Of a stretch of 64,000 nt of DNA, positions 43,331 to 51,399 are shown one piece after another. Source of the DNA: Sphingomonadaceae bacterium. GTDB taxonomy: Bacteria; Pseudomonadota; Alphaproteobacteria; Sphingomonadales; Sphingomonadaceae. Within the stretch, counting starts at the first letter, position 1; the number at the start of each line of letters is the position of its first letter. Both the position numbers and the translations under genes were made by a program. Where the stretch lies: NCBI GenBank assembly GCA_947476425.1, contig CANJQJ010000008.1, forward strand, positions 1-64,000, given 5' to 3'. Under the pieces are notes generated by a model that worked only from the letters and a program-made list of their open reading frames with translations, searched no databases and was not told where the DNA came from.

Positions 43331-44842
43331 TCACTCCCCTGCCCCAAACGCACGCGCGATCAAAGCCCTTGTCGAGGCATCGAAGCGTTCGGTGCCGTCG
43401 CTGTCGATCGACCGGGCGATTTCCTTGCCGAGCTCGACGCCGAACTGGTCGAAGGGATTGACGCCAAGCATCACCGCGTTCGCGAATACGCGATGTTCAT
43501 AGAAGGCGAGCAGCGCGCCGAGCGTGGCCGGATCGACTGCGTTGAGGAGCAATGTCGTAGAGGGCCGATCGCCCGAATAGGCGCGCGCCGGATCGGGATT
43601 GGCCTTGCCCGCCATCAGCGCCGCGCCCTGGGCGAAGCAGTTGACGAGCAGCTGGCGGTGGTGCGCCTCGTCGAGCACATGATCGGTTTCGATCGCTGCA
43701 ATGAACTCTACCGGTACCAGATGCGTACCCTGGTGGAGCAGCTGGAAGACGGCGTGCTGGGCATCGGTGCCGACCCCGCCCCAGGTGATCGGCGCGCTCG
43801 GCACGTCGAGCGGCTCGCCCGATGCAGTGACGCTCTTGCCGTTCGATTCCATCTCGAGCTGCTGGAGATAGGAGGGCAACAGCCGCAGCCGCTCGTCATA
43901 AGCGAAGACGGCGCGGGTCTGGGCGTTGCGGACGACGGTGTAATAGAGATCGATGAACGCAGCGAGCACCGGAGCGTTGCGGCCCAGCTCGGAGTAGCGG
44001 AAATGACGATCCATCGAGGCGGCGCCTTCGAGCATTGCCTCGAACGCATCCCAGCCGAGCGCAAGCGCGATCGGGAAGCCGATCGACGACCACAGCGAAT
44101 AGCGGCCGCCGACGCTCTCCGAGAACGGCAGCACGCGGGTTTCATCGACACCCCATGCCACCGCCTTGTCCGGGCTCGCGGTAAGCGCGATCACCTGGCC
44201 ATAGGGATCCTCGACCCCGGCCTCCTGCATCCAAGCAAGCACGCTGGCGGCGTTCAGCATGGTTTCGGTGGTGGTGAAGGTCTTGGACGCGACGACGAGC
44301 AAGGTCGCGGCTGGATCGCAATGCGCGAACGCCTCCTCGAGCGCCGCTCCGTCGACATTTGAGACCACCCAGGTTTCGTAGCGACCGGCATCGCGGCCTA
44401 GCGCATCGATCACGAGCTTTGGCCCAAGCGCCGATCCCCCGATGCCGACATGGAGAATATGGCGGATCGGACCAAGCGCCTCGGCTTCGATCGCATCGAT
44501 CAGGGCACGCATGCGGCTGTGGAATTGCTGGGCCCGGGCGACGCTCTCAGGCGCACCCTGCCCCCGTTCGGCACTATGCTCGGCTGCGCGATCCTCGGTG
44601 ACGTTGACGTGAGCACCAGCGAAAAGAGCGTCGCGCTTTTCCTTGAAGCCACCTTCGATCGCGAGCGTAGAGAGCTTTTCGATCATCGAAGCCGGAAGAT
44701 GGGTCTTGGAAAAATCAAAGCGGATTCCCGACTCCTCGATGGTCATCCGCGAGACGCGATCCGGTTCGGCTTCGAACAGGCCAGTGAGGGTCGAACTGCC
44801 CCCCGCGAAAATTCCACGCAACTGTTGTGCCACCGTCGACAT
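43331..44842 (-). CDS. pgi: Glucose-6-phosphate isomerase
   Basis: Interconverts glucose 6-phosphate and fructose 6-phosphate. It is about 503 residues from ATG 44842. Signatures are ILHVGIGGSALGPKLVIDAL near 130, the SKTFTTTETMLNA segment near 195, GGRYSLWSSIGFPIALALGW, and the C-terminal FDQFGVELGKEIARSI. An ATG eight codons further upstream is possible. It follows gor on the minus strand (31 bases). The AT-rich 281-base gap to the next gene (44843-45123) holds no recognisable feature. Confidence 0.95.
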   Translation of the reverse strand: MSTVAQQLRGIFAGGSSTLTGLFEAEPDRVSRMTIEESGIRFDFSKTHLPASMIEKLSTLAIEGGFKEKRDALFAGAHVNVTEDRAAEHSAERGQGAPESVARAQQFHSRMRALIDAIEAEALGPIRHILHVGIGGSALGPKLVIDALGRDAGRYETWVVSNVDGAALEEAFAHCDPAATLLVVASKTFTTTETMLNAASVLAWMQEAGVEDPYGQVIALTASPDKAVAWGVDETRVLPFSESVGGRYSLWSSIGFPIALALGWDAFEAMLEGAASMDRHFRYSELGRNAPVLAAFIDLYYTVVRNAQTRAVFAYDERLRLLPSYLQQLEMESNGKSVTASGEPLDVPSAPITWGGVGTDAQHAVFQLLHQGTHLVPVEFIAAIETDHVLDEAHHRQLLVNCFAQGAALMAGKANPDPARAYSGDRPSTTLLLNAVDPATLGALLAFYEHRVFANAVMLGVNPFDQFGVELGKEIARSIDSDGTERFDASTRALIARAFGAGE

Positions 44843-45123
44843 CACCGGCTCCTTGATCGGGCGCATCCAGCGGTAACCCTAATCGTTCGCGACGTCCGAT
44901 GCCAAGCCTTCCGCCGCACTGCGAGATGTTCGATTTCGTACTCTAAAATATAAATATAGATCAAGATCCAGCCAATGCTGCGACACTTTCGAATAATAGA
45001 TATAATCCGCTTGGTAACCATCATATATCTATAGTATCAATTCATCGGGGAATAGTTTTCAGAATATTGTTACGTGAGTGTTATAATAAATGTCGCATCC
45101 ACGCAAAGCGATCGAATAGCGGG

Positions 45124-46710
45124 ATGACAAATATGGCTATCAACACGGGTATGGACTTGGGAGCTGGATTTGACCGGTTCCAGTGCATGGTAGATGCCGT
45201 CAAGGATCACGCGATGTTCGTCGTGGATGCGGACGGGCATGTCATGAACTGGAATAGCGGAGCCGAGCGCTTCACCGGATATTCCGAACTGGAAATATTG
45301 GGCCGGCATTTTTCACGTTTTTATTGCCAGGATGACGTCGACGACGATTTGCCTGCGCGCATATTGGCGACCGCACGCGATGAAGGGCGGTTTGAATCGT
45401 CGCGATGGCAGGTTCGCAAGGACGGCAGCGCGTTGTGGGCTGATATCGTCGCAACGCCGATCGTGCGCGACGGCGTTCTTATCGGTTACGTCCAGATTTC
45501 TCGCGATCTCACGGAGCGAGTGAAGATCGAGGAAGAACTGGTGGCCGCGCGCCAGACGGTTCTCCAGGCGCAGGAGGCCGAAGTGCTCGGCAGACTGACT
45601 TCCGGAGTGGCGCGCGATTTCAGCGCGTTGATGACGTCGCTTCGAACGAGTGCAGATCACCTCGCCCACGCCGGCAATTCCGAAGAACGACGAATCCGCC
45701 ACAAGACCGTCGCCGAGACAATCGACCAGGCCTCGACACTTGCGGCACAATTGCTCACCTTTGCGCGACGCCAGCCATTGCGGCCCGAACCGTTCGACAT
45801 CGTCGAAATCCTGCTGGCAATCCGGCCATTGCTCCAGGCGATGCTGGGCGAGCGCGTCACATTGCGGATGCAGCTCACGCCCGAACTGGTGCGCATCGAC
45901 ACTGATCGCCATCAATTCGAGGCGGCGATCATCAACCTTGTCGTCAATGCGCGCGACGCGATCACCCAGGCGCGCGACTTCGGCACGGTATGGATCAATA
46001 TCGGGCCCGGTAGCGCGCCGCCCAAGCTATCGGGCGAGATCCACCACGATGGTCCGTTCGTTGCGATCTCGGTTATCGACGACGGATCGGGCATTGCCCC
46101 GGAGATTGCGGATTCGATCTTCGAGCCCTTCTTCACGACGCACGGCGATACACAAGCAAGCGGGCTCGGACTTTCGCAGGCGCGCGGCTTCGCGCGACAG
46201 GCGGGGGGCGACATCAGCGTTGCGAACAAGCCCGACGGTGGCTCGGTATTCACACTGGTGCTGCCGCGCGTGGTGCAACGCGTGGTCACGCCGCTGACGG
46301 TGCAGGCGACATCGGCGGATCTTCCCGCCCCTTCGATCCGTGGCTCTATCCTGCTGGTGGAGGATAATGACCGCATTGCCGAGGTGGCGATCGAATTACT
46401 CCAGGATATCGGGCTCGACTGCGTCTGGGCACAGGATGCGGAAGAGGCACTTGCAAAGCTCGACGCATCTGACTCGGCGTTCGACCTCGTGCTGACTGAC
46501 GTGGTGATGCCGGGAATGAGCGGAATCGCGCTTGCCCGGGCAATTTCGGTCCGCTGGCCGGACCTGCCGGTGATCCTGACCAGCGGGTATAGCGACGATC
46601 TGACGACTGGCCATGGCGGCGATTTCGACATGATCCAGAAGCCCTACCATCGAAACGTGCTGATGAGCGCGATCAAGCGCCATCTTGTGCCGGGGCGGAC
46701 GGCAGCCTGA
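45124..46710 (+). CDS. Hybrid PAS-kinase-receiver protein with phosphoacceptor His replaced by Arg
   Basis: 528 residues. A PAS domain (about residues 15-130; MFVVDADGHVMNWNSGAERF, then a PAS-PAC pattern QVRKDGSALWADIVATPIVR) is followed by a HisKA-like region, an HATPase_c domain and a receiver. The ATPase boxes look sound: N-box INLVVNARDAI, G1 IDDGSGI, G2 ASGLGLSQARGFARQ. The receiver has LVEDND, LTDVVMPG and QKPYH. The H-box, normally VAHDFNNLL, reads VARDFSALM at residues 162-170, with Arg 164 in the phosphoacceptor place. The protein may be a pseudokinase. ATG 45133 is an alternative start. Confidence 0.88.
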   Translation: MTNMAINTGMDLGAGFDRFQCMVDAVKDHAMFVVDADGHVMNWNSGAERFTGYSELEILGRHFSRFYCQDDVDDDLPARILATARDEGRFESSRWQVRKDGSALWADIVATPIVRDGVLIGYVQISRDLTERVKIEEELVAARQTVLQAQEAEVLGRLTSGVARDFSALMTSLRTSADHLAHAGNSEERRIRHKTVAETIDQASTLAAQLLTFARRQPLRPEPFDIVEILLAIRPLLQAMLGERVTLRMQLTPELVRIDTDRHQFEAAIINLVVNARDAITQARDFGTVWINIGPGSAPPKLSGEIHHDGPFVAISVIDDGSGIAPEIADSIFEPFFTTHGDTQASGLGLSQARGFARQAGGDISVANKPDGGSVFTLVLPRVVQRVVTPLTVQATSADLPAPSIRGSILLVEDNDRIAEVAIELLQDIGLDCVWAQDAEEALAKLDASDSAFDLVLTDVVMPGMSGIALARAISVRWPDLPVILTSGYSDDLTTGHGGDFDMIQKPYHRNVLMSAIKRHLVPGRTAA

Positions 46711-46768
46711 AGCGTGCCGAATTGCCGGCCGCATCAGGCCGGGATGGAAATGAAGTTGACTTGGATAA

Positions 46769-46852
46769 CGTCATCCCAGCGCAAGCTGGGATCTCCCTAC
46801 CCTTTTTCGGGAACGAAGGAGAAAAGAGATTCCAGCTTTCGCTGGGATGACG
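46769..46852. repeat. Family B palindromic repeat, full copy (variant)
   Basis: CGTCATCCCAGCGCAAGCTG opens, and CAGCTTTCGCTGGGATGACG closes. The middle differs from the other copies. It fills much of the 218-base gap before rnc. Confidence 0.8.
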
Positions 46853-46928
46853 ATTCAATTCGTTGCTATCCCGCTCTGGAACGAGGCGCCTCTCGACCGC
46901 GCGGCTGCTTTGTGGGATGGGCGTCGGG

Positions 46929-47597
46929 ATGAGCAAGGATGAACTCGCCGGCTGGATTGCAACGGTTCTCGCGCACGACCCGGCGGATCCCCGGCTGTTC
47001 GCGAGGGCACTGACGCATTCGAGCCATGGCGACGCCAATTACGAGCGGCTCGAGTTTCTGGGCGATCGAGTCCTCGGGCTCGCCATCGCCGACTGGCTCT
47101 ACGAACGCTATGCCGACGAAGCCGAGGGCAAGCTCGCCCATCGGTTCAACGGATTGGTGTCGCGCGAGGTCTGCGCCGAGATCGGGCGCGACATCGGCGT
47201 GCAGCGCTGGCTGAAACTTGGGCGCCAGGCGCTCGACGACGGGGTTTTCGAAAGCGACAATGTCGTCGGCGATGCAGTCGAGGCGTTGATCGGGGCGCTT
47301 TATATCGATGGCGGCATGGAGGCGGCACGGCGCTTCATCCGCGCGCAATGGGCGGAGCGGATCGACGGGCAGCGCCAGCCGCCCAAGCATCCCAAGGCCC
47401 GGCTGCAGGAACTCGCGGCGGCGAAGAACCGGAAACCGCCGGCTTATACGATCGTGGACCGGTCCGGCCCCGACCATCGCCCGCGCTTCACGATCAAGGT
47501 GAGCGTCAATGGCATGGGCGAGGCCGAAGGGACCGGCACTTCGCGGCAAGAGGCGGAGACCGTCGCTGCCAAGACGTTATTGGAGAAACTGACTTGA
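46929..47597 (+). CDS. rnc: Ribonuclease III
   Basis: Double-strand-specific RNase in rRNA maturation. It is 222 residues. The RNase III signature NYERLEFLGDRVLGLAIADW at about residues 39-58 holds catalytic acidic residues, and DAVEALIGALYID near 116 holds the rest. A dsRNA-binding domain covers about 152-222 (KARLQELAAAKNRKPPAYTI). The frame is open upstream; ATG 46929 (MSKDELAGW) is preferred. It overlaps era by four bases. Confidence 0.95.
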   Translation: MSKDELAGWIATVLAHDPADPRLFARALTHSSHGDANYERLEFLGDRVLGLAIADWLYERYADEAEGKLAHRFNGLVSREVCAEIGRDIGVQRWLKLGRQALDDGVFESDNVVGDAVEALIGALYIDGGMEAARRFIRAQWAERIDGQRQPPKHPKARLQELAAAKNRKPPAYTIVDRSGPDHRPRFTIKVSVNGMGEAEGTGTSRQEAETVAAKTLLEKLT

Positions 47598-48502
47598 ATG
47601 AAACGATAAGCGGCCAGAAATGCGGCCTCGTCGCGGTGCTCGGAGCGCCGAATGCGGGGAAATCGACTCTGGTCAACGCGCTCGTCGGCCAGAAGGTCGC
47701 GATCGTCAGCCCAAAGGCGCAGACGACGCGGACTCGGCTGATGGGGGTGGCGATCGCCGGCGATACGCAGCTGCTGCTGGTCGATACGCCAGGCATTTTC
47801 GCGCCGCGTCGGCGGCTCGACCGCGCGATGGTCGCGGCGGCGTGGGGCGGAACGCAGGATGCCGACCTGATCGCGCTGGTAATCGACGCCAAGACCGGGA
47901 TTTCATCGAAGATCGACGCGCTGATCGACGGGATCAAGGATCGGCCGGAGCGCAAGATCGTGATCCTCAACAAGGTTGATATCACCGCCAAGGAAAAGCT
48001 CTTCGAACTCGCGACGAAGGTTCAGGACGCGCTTGCGCCCGAGGAAATCTTCATGATCTCGGCAACGACCGGCGACGGCGTGGCCGGGCTGAAGGCGGCA
48101 CTTGCCGGGCGAATGCCCGAAAGTCCGTGGCATTTCCCCGAGGACCAGGTTTCGGACGCGACCGACCGGATGCTTGCCTGCGAAGTGACGCGCGAGCAGC
48201 TTTACCTGCAGCTTCATGCCGAACTGCCCTACGACTCGGCGGTCGAGATCGAAAAATACGAGGAGCGCAAGGATGGCTCGGTGGCGATCCACCAGCAGAT
48301 CCTGATCGCGCGCGACAGCCAGAAGGCGATCATCCTCGGCAAGCGCGGCGCGCGGCTGAAGGAAATCGGCAGCAAGGCCCGGGAAGAACTTGCCGGATTG
48401 CTTGGGCGCAAGGTGCATCTGTTCCTGCACGTCAAGGTGAACCCGAAGTGGGAAGAGGATCGCGGGGTTTATCGCGATATCGGACTTGACTGGGTCGAGT
48501 AG
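47594..48502 (+). CDS. era: GTPase Era (TTG start)
   Basis: GTP-binding 30S assembly factor. It is 302 residues. G1 GAPNAGKSTLVNALVG is near 18, G2 TTRTRLMG, G3 DTPGIF and G4 NKVD follow. A KH domain lies at the C-terminus (ILIARDSQKAIILGKRGARL, then KEIGSKAREELAGLLGRKVH). The start is a TTG overlapping the rnc stop (TTGA). The rnc-era pairing is standard. Confidence 0.95.
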   Translation: MNETISGQKCGLVAVLGAPNAGKSTLVNALVGQKVAIVSPKAQTTRTRLMGVAIAGDTQLLLVDTPGIFAPRRRLDRAMVAAAWGGTQDADLIALVIDAKTGISSKIDALIDGIKDRPERKIVILNKVDITAKEKLFELATKVQDALAPEEIFMISATTGDGVAGLKAALAGRMPESPWHFPEDQVSDATDRMLACEVTREQLYLQLHAELPYDSAVEIEKYEERKDGSVAIHQQILIARDSQKAIILGKRGARLKEIGSKAREELAGLLGRKVHLFLHVKVNPKWEEDRGVYRDIGLDWVE

Positions 48503-48632
48503 GCATCACCCTTGAAGTGTAGGATTTGACCTATTATATGAGAAATGCCGGCGACGAGTCGGCTCTTTCTCATTGTTGATTCGGATTGCCGGGCTTCACC
48601 CCCCCGCTTTCGTCATCCCGGCGGAGGCGCCG

Positions 48633-48848
48633 TCAGGCCCAGCGTTCGAGCGTGTAGTCGAGCATGTCGCGCGCGGCGGCGAGGACTCGGGCGTTGGCCT
48701 CGAACGCCTGCTTGCTCGCCATCTGGTCGACGAGTTCGGTGGTGATGTCGGTGGTCGGCGCGTTGGCGGCGACGCGGGCCGCGCTCGCATCGAAGCGCAT
48801 CGTGCTGGCACGTATGCCCTGGGCGGCGGTCGAGAAGGCCATCAACAT
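48633..48848 (-). CDS. Orphan mini flagellar rod-like protein
   Basis: 71 residues. The N-terminal MAFSTAAQGIRASTMRFDAS and VAANAPTTDIT resemble the flagellar rod/hook N-terminal motif (S.A..G..A...R.D..A.N.AN..T). The C-terminal TELVDQMASKQAFEANARVL resembles the flagellar rod C-terminal motif (E.V.MI..Q.AYEAN...). The middle is missing, so it looks like a compacted FlgC/FlgG-type protein. No other flagellar gene is nearby. Its stop adjoins a family B remnant (about 48612-48632). Confidence 0.65.
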   Translation of the reverse strand: MLMAFSTAAQGIRASTMRFDASAARVAANAPTTDITTELVDQMASKQAFEANARVLAAARDMLDYTLERWA

Positions 48849-48883
48849 CCCGGCAGTGTGACAGGTGGGCGCTTAGCAAGCTC

Positions 48884-50302
48884 TCAAGAGGAAGCGTTAA
48901 TCGTGCGGAAGGCATCGAGCGCGCGTTCGCGGGCGGCGCGGTGGCCGATGAGGGGTTCGGGGTAGGCGCTGGTGTCGACCTCAGGGACCCAGCGGCGGAT
49001 ATAGGCGGCGGCTTCGAACTTGTCGGCCTGCGCGAGCGGCGCCATGATCCGGTAGAAGGGCGCGCTGTCGATGCCGGAGCCAGCGGTCCACTGCCAGTTC
49101 TGCGCATTGGCGGCATAATCGGCATCGACCAGCGTATCCCAGAACCAGCGCTCGCCGCGGCGCCAGTCGACAAGCAGGTGCTTCACCAGGAAGCTTGCCG
49201 CGATCATGCGGACTCGGTTGTGCATCCAGCCGGTCGACCACAGCTCGCGCATTCCGGCGTCGACGAGCGGGTAGCCGGTGCGGCCTTGCGTCCACGCGAC
49301 GAAGCCGGGCTCGTCATCGTGCCAGGGAAAGGCATCGAAGGCGGCGCGACCGTTGTGATCGCCGTAATCGGGGAACATGTCGATGACGTTGTTGGCGAAA
49401 TCGCGCCAACCGATCTGGCGTAGATAAGGCTCTGCAGCGGCGCGCGCGTGAGCAGCGCATTGCCACCAGACCGTGGCTGGCGAGATCTCGCCGAAGTGGA
49501 GATGGGGCGAAAGGCGGGACGTGCCGGGGATCGCCGGGTAGTTGCGATCATGATCGTAACGCGGGATTGCCGGGAGGAAATCGCGGAGTGCCGCGCGGGC
49601 GCCGGCCTCGCCCGGGGTCCAGTTGGAGAAGCCGGTGGCCCAGTCGGGGTTGGTCGGGAGGAGGTTCCAGTCGGCGAGGGAGTCGGACCATATTTCGTCA
49701 TCCCGGCGGACGCCGGGATCCACGATGCGGTGGTCCCTCGATCGCGAGACCTGTGGGTCCCATGGATCCCGACTTTCGTCGGGATGACGAGGTGGGGCGT
49801 CGGGATGAAGATCCGGAATGGCGAGCGGCTTTGCGGGTGGCATCTGCTGCTTGAGGGCCGTCCACCACGGGGTGAAGATGCGGTAGCGGCCGCCGGTGGC
49901 GGTGCGGACGCGATCGGGGGGTCCGAGGAAATTGCCGTCATGGAGTTGGAGATCGAGGGTAAGCGCGACTTCGGATTCGGCGGTTTTCCACCAGGGCTCG
50001 TAGTGGCGGAGTGCGTGGACGCGGTTGGTGCCGAGTTCGGCGGCGAGTTTGGCGAGCTCGGCGGAGGCGCGGCCGCCGCGGAGAATCAGGCGGACGCCGT
50101 GTTCGGCGAAGGCCTCGGACAGCGCGGCGAGGCTGTGGTGGAGCCACCAGCGCGAGGCGGCCCCCATGCGGCGATCGCCCGGGGTTTCATCGTCGAGGAT
50201 GTAGACGGGGACGACACGCCCCTCCCCCGCCGCGGCGACCAATGCGGGCTGGTCGGCGAGGCGGAGGTCCTGGCGGAGCCAGAGGATGACGGGGGTGGTC
50301 AT
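48884..50302 (-). CDS. phr: Deoxyribodipyrimidine photolyase with a repeat-derived insert
   Basis: DNA photolyase/cryptochrome family, 472 residues from ATG 50302 (MTTPVILWLRQDLRLADQPA). The antenna-binding domain is N-terminal and the FAD domain C-terminal: TSRLSPHLHFGEISPATVWW at about residues 260-279, FPWHDDEPGFVAWTQGRTGY, and MHNRVRMIAASFLVKHLLVD then WQWTAGSGIDSAPFYRIMAP are hallmarks. Residues about 171-203 (RHPDESRDPWDP and on) are the translation of a complete family B repeat inserted in frame, in the interdomain linker. The insert seems tolerated: no stop. Confidence 0.92.
   Translation of the reverse strand: MTTPVILWLRQDLRLADQPALVAAAGEGRVVPVYILDDETPGDRRMGAASRWWLHHSLAALSEAFAEHGVRLILRGGRASAELAKLAAELGTNRVHALRHYEPWWKTAESEVALTLDLQLHDGNFLGPPDRVRTATGGRYRIFTPWWTALKQQMPPAKPLAIPDLHPDAPPRHPDESRDPWDPQVSRSRDHRIVDPGVRRDDEIWSDSLADWNLLPTNPDWATGFSNWTPGEAGARAALRDFLPAIPRYDHDRNYPAIPGTSRLSPHLHFGEISPATVWWQCAAHARAAAEPYLRQIGWRDFANNVIDMFPDYGDHNGRAAFDAFPWHDDEPGFVAWTQGRTGYPLVDAGMRELWSTGWMHNRVRMIAASFLVKHLLVDWRRGERWFWDTLVDADYAANAQNWQWTAGSGIDSAPFYRIMAPLAQADKFEAAAYIRRWVPEVDTSAYPEPLIGHRAARERALDAFRTINASS
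49696..49790. repeat. Family B palindromic repeat inside phr
   Basis: The same 95-base element as at 30257 and 60312: CGTCATCCCGGCGGACGCCG at the start and GACTTTCGTCGGGATGACGA at the end. It is translated within phr as residues about 171-203. Confidence 0.85.
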
Positions 50303-50318
50303 ATGATCGTCAATCAAT

Positions 50319-50346
50319 CGTCATCCCGACGAAAGTCGGGATGACG
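50319..50346. repeat. Family B minimal palindrome
   Basis: CGTCATCCCGACGAAAGTCG followed by GGATGACG forms a tight hairpin in the 83-base gap between korB (convergent end side) and the phr start; possibly a single-arm deletion derivative. Confidence 0.75.
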
Positions 50347-50385
50347 AAGAGGAGGCGTCGGGATGACGGGGCCGAGATCGGCGCT

Positions 50386-51399
50386 TCAGGCCTCGACGGT
50401 CCAGTTCTGGCCCTTGGCGATGAGGGCCTGGAGATCGGGCTTCTTGCCCTTGGCGGCGGCGGCGTTTTGTTCGACGACGGCGCTTTCGAAAGTCGGCGCG
50501 GGGTTCTGGTAGATCACGCCGAGCGCGATCGGCAGGCCCTGGTCGACTCGCATGTCGACGAGCATATGGGCGATGCCGCGATTATTCTCGTCATGGACGA
50601 GGACGCCTGCGGCCTGCCAGTTGCCGTCGACGACATCGACGACGTGCAGGTGGAGATCGATTCGATCGAGCGCGATGCCCATGGTGCCGCCGTTGAAGAG
50701 CATCGGCTTGCCATGTTCGACCCAGAGCTGGTTCTCCGCCGCGTTGGGCTTGGCAGTGAAGGGCGCGAAGACGTCGTCATTGTAGACGATGCAATTCTGG
50801 TAGATCTCGACGAAGCTGGTGCCGCGATGGCCGTGCGCGGCCTTGAGGACGTTGCCGAGATTCTTGTGGGTATCGATGCCGCGCGCAACGAAGCGCGCGC
50901 CCGAGCCGAGCGCGAAGGCGCAGGGCGTGACTGGGCGATCGACCGAGCCGAACGGAGTCGAGGGCGAGCGCGTGCCGACGCGGCTGGTCGGCGAATACTG
51001 GCCCTTGGTGAGCCCATAAATCTCGTTGTTGAACAGCAGGAACTGGCAATCGAGATTGCGACGGATGAGGTGCATCGTGTGGTTGCCGCCGATCGACAGC
51101 GCATCACCGTCGCCAGTGATGATCCACACGTCGAGTTCCGGATTGGCAAGCTTGACGCCAGTCGCCACCGCCGGCGCGCGGCCATGGATGGTGTGGAAGC
51201 CGTAGGTTTCCATATAATATGGGAAACGCGACGAGCAGCCGATGCCGGACACGAACACGGTCTTTTCAGGGATCGCGCCGATTTCGGGCATGATGCGCTG
51301 GACGGCCTTGAGGATGGCGTAATCGCCGCAGCCCGGGCACCAGCGCACTTCCTGGTCGGTCTCGAAATCCTTGGGCGTGAGTTTGGTCATCTCGTTCAT
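50386..51399 (-). CDS. korB: 2-oxoacid:ferredoxin oxidoreductase beta subunit (KorB-like)
   Basis: TPP-binding subunit, 337 residues. VRWCPGCGDYAILKAVQRIM near residue 18 and GDGDALSIGGNHTMHLIRRN near 90 carry the thiamine-diphosphate and Mg binding residues. It pairs with korA through a one-base overlap. The likely substrate is 2-oxoglutarate, or another 2-oxoacid, oxidised with reduction of ferredoxin. Ferredoxin partner genes are not in the window. Substrate is inferred from the family. Confidence 0.9.
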   Translation of the reverse strand: MNEMTKLTPKDFETDQEVRWCPGCGDYAILKAVQRIMPEIGAIPEKTVFVSGIGCSSRFPYYMETYGFHTIHGRAPAVATGVKLANPELDVWIITGDGDALSIGGNHTMHLIRRNLDCQFLLFNNEIYGLTKGQYSPTSRVGTRSPSTPFGSVDRPVTPCAFALGSGARFVARGIDTHKNLGNVLKAAHGHRGTSFVEIYQNCIVYNDDVFAPFTAKPNAAENQLWVEHGKPMLFNGGTMGIALDRIDLHLHVVDVVDGNWQAAGVLVHDENNRGIAHMLVDMRVDQGLPIALGVIYQNPAPTFESAVVEQNAAAAKGKKPDLQALIAKGQNWTVEA

